A stretch of DNA of 64,000 nucleotides from Owenia fusiformis (lineage: Eukaryota; Annelida; Polychaeta; Sabellida; Oweniidae): contig CAIIXF020000004.1 of NCBI GenBank assembly GCA_903813345.2, positions 15,137,196 to 15,201,195 on the forward strand. Reading direction: 5' to 3'. The position numbers were made by a program, and so were the translations under genes. Under the pieces are notes generated by a model that was not told the DNA's origin, did no database searches, and saw only the letters and a list, made by a program, of their open reading frames with translations. Positions within the stretch are counted from its first letter, which is position 1; each line of letters begins with the position of its first letter. Of this stretch, positions 46,931 to 57,305 are shown one piece after another.

Positions 46931-47065
46931 GCAGCTAACACAGAGCTTCAATCCCAGTTACAAGAAAGAGACAATGAGATTCAAGAGTTACTCAACAAAT
47001 CAAGCCAGCCTCAACATATTCAACAGAAACTACAGGACATGATGGAAAGCATTGATGCAGGCCAG
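46931..47065 (+). CDS. CNTRL: Centriolin coiled-coil exon
   Basis: AANTELQSQLQERDNEIQEL then QQKLQDMMESIDAGQ, 45 codons, phase 0 on both sides, ending before GTATGT. Confidence 0.85.
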
Positions 47066-47130
47066 GTATGTTCATCTAAAAAATTAAATCATACTCAATG
47101 CCACCATTTCTTTCCTTATTTTATTTACAT

Positions 47131-47581
47131 ACTGTACTCCCTGTAATTTTCACGCGCTACCATATTTTGCGAGATTTGGAAAATTCGTATAATAGCCGTG
47201 AAATTCTAACAGTTCTAATTCGCGAAATTTAATAGTCCTGAAATTTCAAGGAAATCCCCGGGGATTTCACTGTTGACATTATTTTGGTCCAGTGCTGGTC
47301 GATAATAGGTAAAAAAAAAGTAACATTTCGAGTTTTGAAAAGAGAAATTAGATGAAAGATCGTTATTACGGTATTAAGATGAACATTCTAACGAAATGGC
47401 TTTATTAGAAGCCAACAATGGCTGATATTGAAGTCGAAAGAGTGATCTTGTATGACAAATCCGCAAAAAAGTAATAGATAAATTTCAAAAAACTGAAAAT
47501 TAGCAAAATATTATAGCCTCAAAATTTCAAAATGCCAAAAACGTGAAATATAATAGCGTCAAATATTAGTGGGAGTACAGT
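47131..47581. mobile_element. MITE-like element, about 450 bp
   Basis: The ends are inverted (ACTGTACTCCCTGTAATTTT on the left; AATATTAGTGGGAGTACAGT on the right), followed inward by CACG.../...CGTGAAATATAATAGCG. The interior repeats GAAATTTAATAG-like words. It has no coding capacity. Confidence 0.7.
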
Positions 47582-47776
47582 ATTTATAATGACAAAATAC
47601 ACTGATCTCCCAATTTTTGTACAATTTAACACCATTTGGGTCTGGATTTAATTTGGGGTTTGTATCAGGTGGCTTTGATTTTGCCTTTTGAGATGAAATT
47701 AGAGGTTGATTAAAATTGATAGCAGAATATACATTATTTGGCTTACATATAAGTAAGATCACATATTTTTCTTCAG

Positions 47777-47908
47777 GCACCAGATGAATCCATATTTGAA
47801 GAACCAAATGAGGTCAATGAAGCATTAATGGAGATGCAACGCCAGCTAGTGGACAAAATATACACTAGTCAGGCAGAAGTGAAGAAAGCTGAGAAAGAGA
47901 AATCAAAG
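47777..47908 (+). CDS. CNTRL: Centriolin coiled-coil exon
   Basis: APDESIFEEPNEVNEALMEM then QRQLVDKIYTSQAEVKKAEK, 44 codons, phase 0. Borders are CTTCAG and GTATTT. Confidence 0.85.
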
Positions 47909-48058
47909 GTATTTTGTCATTTAATGGAAGAAATCAAATTAGATTAATTAACAGGGAAAAGTTAAATTTGAACTTGTATATGGTTACAACATTTCATGAA
48001 TTAAAAGTAAATGTAGAAAACAATGTTTTAGTTTGAGCATGACTGTTTTCTGTCTTAG

Positions 48059-48465
48059 TCCGAGTCAGAAGTAAGAAAATTGAGAGAACAACTCTCAAAA
48101 TTGAACCAAGCTAACAACACACAACCTCAACAGAACTCCAGCAGTGGTGATGATGACACAATAGCTCAACTGCAAGAGGAAATATCTCAGCTAAAAGATG
48201 CCTTGAAACAGTCCAAGCAAAAACAGACATCTAACCAATCCACTGGTCTACCTAACCACTTCCTTGAGCCTACACCTCGTAGTGACCATACCAGAATTGG
48301 AGGCTCACAAAGGGACCTCTGAGTGGCATAGGAGGCTCACAATGGGGTGCTATGAGTGATGATTCAGATGTTATCGAAGAGAAGGGCGTTTATGAGCAAC
48401 TGCAGAATGAGTTAGAAGATCTGAGAAATAGACTTGAAGAGAAGGATAGATTGGCATCAAAACAG
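48059..48465 (+). CDS. CNTRL: Centriolin exon with a 1-base frameshift
   Basis: The first frame runs SESEVRKLREQLSKLNQ to RIGGSQRDL and stops at TGA. The following frame continues PLSGIGGSQWGAMSDDSDVI and VYEQLQNELEDLRNRLEEKD to the donor. The exon is 407 bases; 408 would preserve phase 0 on both sides. A single base is therefore missing near 48307-48314 (CAAAGGGACC). A, G-rich homopolymers there also make a sequencing error possible. Confidence 0.82.
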
Positions 48466-48715
48466 GTGAACAAATTCATTTTTTCAGATATAGATCTATG
48501 TAATGTATTTAAATTAATAAATGCAGAGGGGAAAACTGTGCAATCGAAAAATCAGAATGGATCATAAATGAGAATTAGTAACATAAACGCAATGATCTTT
48601 TATAAATTGACTTGTAAAAATGACCAAACTGGTTCTGGTAACATGCTTTTGTAAATACAGTATAATTTGGAAGGAATTAACAGCTTGTATGAAACTATTT
48701 CTATTGATTTTAAAG

Positions 48716-48897
48716 GCAATGAATGCAGAGAATGAGATGCTCAAATTAAAGAGAGAATTGGATAGGAAAGAAAAAGAGTTAGAAAATGCTCAAAATTTCC
48801 ATGTTCCACAAGGTAGCCATCCTTCAGTTGATGACCATTATAGAGACAGAGATCACCATAGCAACCATGATTCCTATGATGTTACATATTATAGAAG
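48716..48897 (+). CDS. CNTRL: Centriolin exon: coiled coil then His/Asp-rich linker
   Basis: AMNAENEMLKLKRELDRKEK, then HPSVDDHYRDRDHHSNHDSY. Two bases are carried to the next exon; borders are TTAAAG and GTTAGT. The linker is polar and low-complexity. Confidence 0.85.
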
Positions 48898-48974
48898 GTT
48901 AGTAAGAAAATTATAAATCTATGAGTGAATCAAAACAGTTACAATTGGCCTGAAGTTCTCAATAATAATTTTTT

Positions 48975-49095
48975 TATGTCAACACCAAAAGTGATGACAT
49001 ATTGTAATGGTCCCAAAATTTTTGCCATGGCAGTTGGTGTTCAACGTTTGGAGGTGGGTGTTCAGCATCTGTAAGAAATGGCAGTTCGTGATATT
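48975..49095. repeat. Fragment of the TGTCACCAC hairpin-headed repeat
   Basis: TATGTCAACACCAAAAGTGATGACATATTG is a drifted copy of the hairpin head (given here as positions 48976-49004), followed by the family's GGCAGTTGGTGTTC block. No tail is present. Confidence 0.6.
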
Positions 49096-49151
49096 TAACG
49101 TGTTGATGCCTTGTCTTGTAATATGGTAATCCTTATTAGACTATATTCCAG

Positions 49152-49468
49152 AAATCAAGGACAAAACAAAGCAACCCAACAAGGTAATCCACAACATCAC
49201 CATAGCAACCACTATGATTACCCTCACAACTCCGGTCAAAACTACCGCAATGGCCACCCTAGTGGACCTCCTGGCTGGGCAACCCAGCCTATTCCCCAAC
49301 AAAGGGGTGGTCAAATCCCTCCTGAAGAAGACCCTATAGTTAGGGAGCTACATGGGGAGCTTGAAAAAGCTCAAGATGACATAACAGAACTTGTTCAACT
49401 CCTAAAGGAGAAAGACCACGACTTGCAGGATACAATGGCACAAACAGGAAGGTCAAATCAAATTGTTG
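49152..49468 (+). CDS. CNTRL: Centriolin exon: His/Pro/Gln-rich linker then coiled coil
   Basis: RNQGQNKATQQGNPQHHHSN, a Gly/Pro stretch (PSGPPGWATQPIPQQRGG), then VRELHGELEKAQDDITELVQ. The coiled-coil part corresponds to the vertebrate stretch before the LEIEKLNETMERQRTEIARL segment. Two bases in, one base out. Confidence 0.88.
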
Positions 49469-49702
49469 GTATGCATCACATCTGTCAAGTTAATTCCTAT
49501 TTATTGCTACATGTATCTCATGTTTAAATATGAGGACACTCTGGTATTATGTATTTAAGTTTTTGTCAAGTTTAAATTGTATAAAATACAGTTGTAAATA
49601 TAAATGTCAAATATGTTCAGGGACATCTTGGTCAAGACCTTGGATATACAATTGGTTATATTTCTTTACATCAGGTCATTCAGCATGTGTGTTATGTTTC
49701 AG

Positions 49703-49810
49703 CTGCCAAAGAAGAAGAGATTGAAAGATTGCATGATCTTTTAGAAGATCAGAGAGGGGAAATAGAACGGCTCAATGATATTCTACACAGATTAACTGGA
49801 AAACCTCCAG
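49703..49810 (+). CDS. CNTRL: Centriolin exon: IERLHDLLEDQRGEIERLND
   Basis: AAKEEEIERLHDLLEDQRGE then IERLNDILHRLTGKPP. Vertebrate centriolin has IEKLNETMERQRTEIARLQN at this place. One base carried in and out. Borders are TTTCAG and GTATTT. Confidence 0.92.
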
Positions 49811-50505
49811 GTATTTATTCCAACATGATTCAATTGTTTTCAATGAACAAAATGTTTATACATAAATGTACACATAAAGTATTGGAAGTTTGAAACACTA
49901 AACATTTATATTCTTATATTTTAGTGAATTAGCGGAATCAATTGGTGAATGATCTTGCGTTTTCATACTAAAGTTTGTTTTTGAGTTTTTTCTCATAGTT
50001 TTATGTATTTTAAGTTATTTAAGAGACAGGGCCCTTTTTCTAAAGCCCTTTTTAGAAAAATAATAGAGATTACACAGGATACCTGTTATTTCTGCTTTTT
50101 AACACAATTTTAATAGAAAATTCAAATTCCAAACTCCTTATCTCACTATAATTCACCAATGGAGAATGGGAATTAAGCAACCAAACTTGGCACAAAGTTA
50201 GATCCTAGGATAAACTCTAATCTTAGGGCTTTGATTTATTGTGATATCATATATTTGCCTAGCAACCACATAGCAACCGCCTAAAATGACACATTTTACA
50301 ATATAAATCCACTTGATATAATGCTAGGATGCTATAAGACCATTACAAAGTCTTCTTATCCTAAAATACAACAATTTTAACATATTTACAGAAGTGACAT
50401 CACCATGTTGCATAGCAAAAACATGACAACATTGTTCAATGTCCATTTTGACATTTGCAGACCATATATCTATTATATGTTCACTGCTTTCGGATCTCGT
50501 CTACA

Positions 50506-52845
50506 GTATTTCTTAACATATAGCAGATGTATTGATGCAGTTATGTCTGACCATTTTCCCTAACAACGGCTTGAAATAAAGGTTAAATTTACCTAGCAAC
50601 AACCTAGCAACATCTTAAAATAGCAATGTTTCTCACAAGTATTTCACTATATACACTATATGTACTTGTAGAAAATCAATATATATGTCTTTTATAATTT
50701 ATAAAGCTTTATAGTTGCTCACTTAAAAATCTTAAGTCTCTTGTGTAAAGCATGATGGGACATTTCTTGTCTTATGTATATCAAATTGCAATTCATGTTT
50801 CAGTTCTGAGATAAAGTAGACACAAAATATTCATCACATCGATACTTAATACATTTTCAGCATTGATACCCCTAAGATAATACTTTAATGTGGTGAATTG
50901 CTTCAATTTCCTTTGCAGGTGCATAGTTCGATGCAGTAGAATGCACCACAGCATTTGCAATTCCCTTTGTAGTCACATTTGGTACATCCACATTTAATTA
51001 TAACTTTACATGCTTTGGATGCTTGGGCAATATTGTCCATCTGGGCACCCACAATCCTGATGAGCTCCTAAACCATCCCCATAGGCATGGTGAAGGAAGA
51101 ATTGGAATCACTATATACCACTGCCCAAATACATGTGCTTCTTGTCAAAAGGGCACCTGTAAGATCATTTCATAAGCTCCATTGCTTGAAAACTGTCAAC
51201 TTTCTATGATGGTAAAGTCCAGATGTGGTATCAGTTCCAGTATGGGCGTGGAACATTGGCAGCGCACATGATATTTGAGGTCCTAGTGCTCAAGCAAATC
51301 CATAAATTGGAATGTAGCGTTAGTTTTGCCTTTTGAAAATGCTACATAGATCTCAATCGGTAGCTCAGAGGCACAGGTTATTAGGCTATCACAACATTAC
51401 AGTCCACTGATCTTATCATAAATGTCCTGCAACCTTTTCCGACACCATGAGACACATCCAAAAACATATGTGTATCTGCCTCTTCCTGCTGCAGGGACTA
51501 TTATGTCATAATAAGCAGGATTACTGATGCACTCTCCTTCAATGGTTTAGACAAAGACTCTATCATCTGCCATAATATTTCTTGTAACAGTTGCTAGTAG
51601 TGCTAAGAACTCGTATCTTGTTGTCATTGATTTTGAAAATTCCTATCCTAACACCAAACTACCAAGCAATCTGCAAGCGTTTCTAGAAAGAAAAAGCTCT
51701 TTGCACAATTCCTACATCCTTCAGCATCTCAAGTGGTAAAACTTGAAACTTTGAAATTAATGACTTGTATGTTTCAGCAAAGCCCAGATAGGATTTTAAG
51801 CTTTTAACAAGTACAACCTTGACCTAACAATTTAATCAGTAAAATATTGTGTCTTGATTTAAAATCTATATACTAGTATTTTGAAAACGCCCTGCTGGGA
51901 TACATAAACCCCATATGCTGGGTTCAGTGGAATATTACTACCCAAATGTGGAAAATTAACAATGTCATGAGGCAGATACATATGTTTTTGCATGCGTCTC
52001 ATGGTGTCGGAAAAGGTTGCAGGATGTTTATGATGAGATCAGTAGACAGTAATGTTATTGTGATAGCCTTAGCCTGTGCCTCTGAGCTACAGATTGAGGT
52101 CTACGTAGCATTTTCAAAATGCAAAACGTATCACTACATTCCAGTTCATGAGATTGATAGAGCACTAGGACTACAAATATCATGTGCGCTGCCAATGTTC
52201 CACGCCCATACTGGAACTGATACCACATCTGGACTTTACCATCAGAGCAAGGTGACAGTTTTCAAGCTTATGAAATGATCTAACAGGTGTCCTTTTGACT
52301 CCAGCAGATCGCCCATCAACCGTAACAACAGAAGTTATGGGCACAATTGAGAGGTTCATTATCCTGGTTTACCAGCCTACAAACAGTGAGACAAATCTCA
52401 ATACCATGCGCAGGCACATGTTCACTCATGACAGATGGATCCCGATAGGGTACCTCCAACATGTGATGCAGCACTCTATCATGTCATGCGATGAATGAAA
52501 TGTGTTTACTTTATCTAAGAACTGAAACATGAATTGCAGAACTTTTGCAATTTGATAAGAAATAGGACAAGAAATGTTCCATTATGCTTTACACAAGAGA
52601 CTTCAGATTTTTGAGTGTGCAGCAACAAAGCTTTATAAATTGAAGGACATACATATTGATTTTCTTCAAGTAAATATAGTGAGATTTTTATGAGAAACAT
52701 TGCTATTTTAAGCTGTTGCTAGGTCATTGCTAGGCAAATTTAACCATTATTTCAAGCCGTTGCTAGGAAGTTGCTAGGGAAAATGGTCAGGCATAGCCTT
52801 GCATAACTGCATCATTTATGCTTAAATACAATTTCTGTATGTTAA
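50506..52845. mobile_element. Palindromic 2.3-kb element inserted in the left arm of the larger one
   Basis: Ends are ATTTCTTAACATA... and ...TATGTTAAGAAAT. Arms match as reverse complements in at least two blocks: 50490-50830 with 52500-52850 (ACAAGAAATGTCCCATCATG-type block), and 51150-51500 with 51960-52310. The matching inner blocks carry coding remnants reading away from the centre in both directions. Confidence 0.7.
51946..52278 (+). pseudogene. Fragment of a PIN/FEN-like nuclease-type protein common in invertebrate repeats
   Basis: The frame gives FLHASHGVGKGCRMFMMRSV, DSNVIVIALACASELQI, YHYIPVHEIDRALG and ALPMFHAHTGTDTTSG. Just upstream, one base out of frame, is CHEADT. This is the order EADT ... 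S-DTDV-L ... HAxTGCDTxS of a widespread invertebrate protein family. I relate its acidic positions to the PIN/FEN1 fold by inference. It is truncated and frameshifted. A second, more broken copy lies inverted at about 51150-51500. Confidence 0.6.
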
Positions 52846-54015
52846 GAAATACCCTTAGGAAAAAACGCTTGTTTTCCCCTCATGTGGTTAAAAGATGACC
52901 TTTTTTAACCACATTTTTACCTGTCAAGATGTGTTTAAGTGTGGTTGTGGTCACCTGTTTTGACACTCATAAAAATGTGGACCCAACTGGTATTTCTTCC
53001 ACAGTTCCAAGAAATATCTCCCCATAGTTTCTCCTCATAATGAGAAAGTGTGGTTAAGGTGTTCCTGAAACTATGGAGAAGCAGGACATTCACTTTAATA
53101 TGATTTAAGATTACCATATTGTTAATAAGGGTTAAAAGGGTTAATGGTTGCCATAAAATATTTTAGGATACACTGTACATGATAAGCCAGTGATATACCT
53201 GTTATTCTGGCATCTAAATTGTTTTATGAATCTTCTATCAAATATTCCATTACGCATGTGGCAACTATGAGAATGGTGTAGGATTGAAGCATAGGGAGAT
53301 GGGTTAATTTGATCACATGTACATTTTATACTCTGACTGAGGTTAAACGGTTTAATCTTAACAAAATATTTCAGTAAAATGACATAAGGGTTAGAGTCAA
53401 ATGAATGATGCTTGACTTTTATGAATTATGAAGCTTATTTTGACTGAACTGACTAATCTTATTATAAGACTAATTAAAAAATAACAGGATGTGTCTGCTG
53501 TATTAAAAGGATACAAATACATGTAATCAATATGTTAAAATATAGTCCAGACATGATTTTATTATTTCTTAGACATCAAAGACTTGTAGAGTCACGAGAA
53601 TAAAAGTTATACCTGTACTTAGTGAATTTATTTGAATTATATCAATGTTAATTTTGATAATACGATTATAATTGTAATCAAGAGTCTAAATCTAATAATT
53701 AAATAAGAAAAGGATGTTGCTGATAAGTTTATAAAAACAATAGTTCAATAAGTCAGTTAACTTGTTATTACACATTCCAGAATGTGCTTTGTGGACAAAT
53801 TGAGTCCTAAATATCTTTTCAAAAACCCTAAATTCTGGCGAATGAGGAAACCTAGCAATGTGATTTTTATTTAACTTTAATTTCAATTTATTTTCCATGA
53901 CATATTTTGTACTTAATCACCCTTAAAGCTGCAGTTATATGGACATATTATTAAAAGCAGTTTTAGTGGGATATTAAAAGCATTTTGTGGGAGATATTTA
54001 TATTCATAATCATGT

Positions 54016-54211
54016 CAGGCCCGTAGCCAGGGGGGGGTTCGGGGGGTTCGGGCCCCCCCCCCCCTGGCCAAAATTTCTTTCAAAATCATGCAGTTTTTCA
54101 CCATTCTGACTAATTTTTGAGTGATTTTTGGCCATATTTGCCAAAGTGAACCCCCCCTAGATTTTTTTAGAAAAACGAACCCCCCCTTGGAAAATTCTGG
54201 CTACGGGCCTG
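54016..54211. mobile_element. 196-bp MITE with CATGT target-site duplication
   Basis: Inverted tips CAGGCCCGTAGCCAG and CTGGCTACGGGCCTG, with CATGT on both sides (54011-54015 and 54212-54216). The interior has a long G/C tract (GGGGGTTCGGG then a C run) and ACGAACCCCCCCTT. A 5-base duplication excludes Tc1/mariner, which duplicates TA. Confidence 0.85.
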
Positions 54212-56610
54212 CATGTGATCTTTTTTCGTGAACTGGTCTAAGTGTATTTTTCTTCTATTATTTTCATTTCCAGTGAAGGTCTTACATATCTTTGCTTTAT
54301 AGTAAACATTTGTAATGTACATTATTGTGCTTGGGGACCATATTTCAGATTTGTAAGGAAGTTTCACTGATAATTCAATCTACAGAGCTTTAAATGATAC
54401 TTTTCTGTACATTTTGTGCTTAAAAATGTACTAAAATGTGATATCTATTGTATCTAGATGGCATGTTCTCATTGCCTCTGTATGTTCAGTTAAGGCTTGT
54501 CACTTCAATGTGTCCCCTTTTCAGTATGAATAATAATTATTTGATAATAATTAATCATTTGATTAATAATTATAAGTATAATGATGGATCTTAGATGCTA
54601 ATTTTCATTAAATCTATATCTGAGCTAAAACTCATTTTGTCCTAGCTGTGGAACTGAACATTGTTGTTATAACTTATGTAAACATTTTTGAGTTTGTTGA
54701 CTTAAAGCCCACACTTTTCCCACATTTTTAGACCACACTTTTTATTCATATTATATATCACCCATACCTGTACTGCTCTTATACCATCTCATAACCACAC
54801 TCTTACCACACCCAACCCACACCTTTGAATCTTATGGTCAGTGGTTGTTATATATAATGGAATTCTTTTAACTCAATTTAGTTTTTACACTGCTTAAAAT
54901 TGTTAGATTTCTCATAGTAGAACAACCCACCCTACTTTGGCAATAGACTCAATCTTAACCTTGGTATGAATAGTAAATATTCATTTTATGTACTGTTTTT
55001 AATCTCCAGTGCTTACACTTTTTATATATTATGCAAAGTTTATTGCAGAATTGTCATTGGTCACAGGCAGGTGAAAGGTGCCAAGCAGGCTTCAATGAAC
55101 AGTGAAAAGTCATATTCAAACATCATCCTCTTTAATAGTGAATAAAAATTGAGGTTGATTTTGACTGTTTCCCAGATATTTGGGCCTATATTTGGACATT
55201 TAATTTGGTATTGGGTCCTTATTTGACATTTGGTATGGCTTTGTGGTGTCATTTACATCCAACTGCCAATAATATTGTACAAAGTGATTGGTATGAGAGC
55301 ATATTGAAATTTGTTTGATTGGTATCAGTTTGTCAACAGTTCACTTTCATAGGTTACCAGTTTCCACAAATCGAGGAGTTTCACTGAAATATCATGTAGA
55401 GATTAAACTCTGGGATAATCAAAGATTAAAATATACACCAATAAATCAATAATAACTGAGACAAATAATTCATGCTTCAATCATAAAATTCATTTGTGTC
55501 GCATATGTTTAATAAAATATTTGTTTGATGATGAAAAACATTGAAACAATTTAGATACCAGAATAACAGGTATAACAGACTTATCATGTACAGTAAATCC
55601 AAAAATATATTTAACAAGCATTAACCATTTTAACCCCTATTACAATATGGTAACCTTAAATCCTCTTAAAGTTAATGTCCTGCTCCTCCATAGTTTCAGG
55701 AACACCTTAACCACACTTTCTCATTATGAAGAGAAACTATGGGGAGATATTTCTTGGAACTGTGGAAGAAATACCAGCGGGGTCCACACTTTAATGAGTG
55801 TCAAAACAGGTGACCACAACCACACTTAAACATGTCTTGACAGGTAAAAATGTGGTTAAAAAAGGTCATCTTTTAACCACATGAGGGGAAAACAAGCGTT
55901 TTTTCTTAAGGGTAATGTGGAAGGGATCTAAAAGCATACAAGTGAGCATATAATAGGAATATGGTGTGCAAATGTCAAAATGGGCATTGTAACCTGTTGC
56001 CATGTTGTTGCTATGCAACATGGTAATGTCACTTCTGTAAATATGTTTTAATTGTTGTATGTTAGGATAAGAAGACTTTTTGTAATGGTCTTATTGCATC
56101 CTAGCATATATTAAGCGGATTTATATTGTAAAATATGTTATTTTAGATGGTTGCTATGTGGTTGCTAGGCAAATATATGATTTCACAAAAGATCAAACCC
56201 CTCAGATTAGAGCTTATCCTAGGGTCCAACTTTGTGCCAAGTTTGGTTGCTCAATTCCCATTCTCCATTGGTGAATTATAGTGAGATAAGGAGTTTGAAA
56301 TTTGAATCTTCTGTTAACATTGTATTAAAAAGCAGCTATAACGGGTATCCTCTGTAATCTCAATTATTTTTCTAAAAAGGGCTTAAGAAAAAGGGCCCTG
56401 TCTCTAAAATGTCTTGAAATACATAGAACAATAACAAAAAACTCCAAAACGAACTTTAGTATGAAAACGCAAGATCCCTATGGGGGCCTTGCACCAATTG
56501 ATTCCACTAAATGTGTAGTCAGAAAATTCGCTGTAGGTGTTATTTAACAGTGACATCTATTTAAAACATTATTTTTTATCAGATTGTTTTATAACATTTT
56601 TTTATTTCAG

Positions 56611-56805
56611 GTACAGATAAGGATGCTGAGATTCAGCAATTACGTCATGATATTTTACGTCTTCGTGACCATGTGGCTCCCTCTATAGGCAGTGATAACC
56701 ATGACAACAGAGTTTCAAATGGGTACCATGGTAATGGTGCTCCAAGAGAGAGACAGGTGCATTTTAATCCATCAGTACAAATACAACCTGATGAAAAAAA
56801 TCAAG
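56611..56805 (+). CDS. CNTRL: Centriolin exon running into the assembly gap
   Basis: GTDKDAEIQQLRHDILRLRD, then HVAPSIGSDNHDNRVSN and ERQVHFNPSVQIQPDEKNQ up to the N run. It corresponds to the vertebrate segment starting near DNKGGFENVLEEIAELRREV. The rest of the coiled coil (about half the protein) is not in this window. Confidence 0.88.
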
Positions 56806-57305
56806 NNNNNNNNNNNNNNNNNNNNNNNNNNNNNNNNNNNNNNNNNNNNNNNNNNNNNNNNNNNNNNNNNNNNNNNNNNNNNNNNNNNNNNNNNNNNNNN
56901 NNNNNNNNNNNNNNNNNNNNNNNNNNNNNNNNNNNNNNNNNNNNNNNNNNNNNNNNNNNNNNNNNNNNNNNNNNNNNNNNNNNNNNNNNNNNNNNNNNNN
57001 NNNNNNNNNNNNNNNNNNNNNNNNNNNNNNNNNNNNNNNNNNNNNNNNNNNNNNNNNNNNNNNNNNNNNNNNNNNNNNNNNNNNNNNNNNNNNNNNNNNN
57101 NNNNNNNNNNNNNNNNNNNNNNNNNNNNNNNNNNNNNNNNNNNNNNNNNNNNNNNNNNNNNNNNNNNNNNNNNNNNNNNNNNNNNNNNNNNNNNNNNNNN
57201 NNNNNNNNNNNNNNNNNNNNNNNNNNNNNNNNNNNNNNNNNNNNNNNNNNNNNNNNNNNNNNNNNNNNNNNNNNNNNNNNNNNNNNNNNNNNNNNNNNNN
57301 NNNNN
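56806..57305. other. Assembly gap of exactly 500 N
   Basis: A round-number run of N placed inside a coding exon. The sequence to its right is an inverted copy of the window start, so orientation across the gap is not secure. Confidence 0.99.

Larger units (their letters stand above)
49921..56515. mobile_element. Large nested inverted-repeat element in a centriolin intron
   Basis: The outer arms match as reverse complements: 49921-50515 (GAATCAATTGGTG, CTTGCGTTTTCATACTAAAG, AAGCCCTTTTTAGAAAAATA) and 55915-56515. Farther in, 52850-53215 mirrors 55560-55910 (AAAACGCTTGTTTTCCCCTC, CAAGAAATATCTCCCCATAG). Together they form an arm of nearly 1 kb, interrupted on the left by a second palindromic element at 50506-52845. 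The core (53215-55560) shows no transposase. Confidence 0.75.
6841..56805 (+). pseudogene. CNTRL: Centriolin-like gene, downstream copy, 5'-truncated and lesioned
   Basis: Exons in order: 6841-6945, 7279-7465, 7750-7943, 8657-8788, 9727-9928 (or its duplicate 10118-10319), 35398-35485, 35665-35836, 36056-36193, 38193-38346, 45363-45583, 46286-46600, 46931-47065, 47777-47908, 48059-48465, 48716-48897, 49152-49468, 49703-49810, 56611-56805 into the gap. Together they follow vertebrate centriolin from the last LRRs to roughly residue 1250, in order. Known role: LRR plus long coiled coil, maternal centriole and midbody. Lesions: TAA at 35701, TGA at 36086, a 1-base loss near 48307-48314, a GC donor at 46601, and a phase mismatch between 9928/10319 and 35398. 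N-terminal exons are not found upstream. Most exons remain open and conserved, so the decay is recent, or these are allele or assembly errors. Confidence 0.7.
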
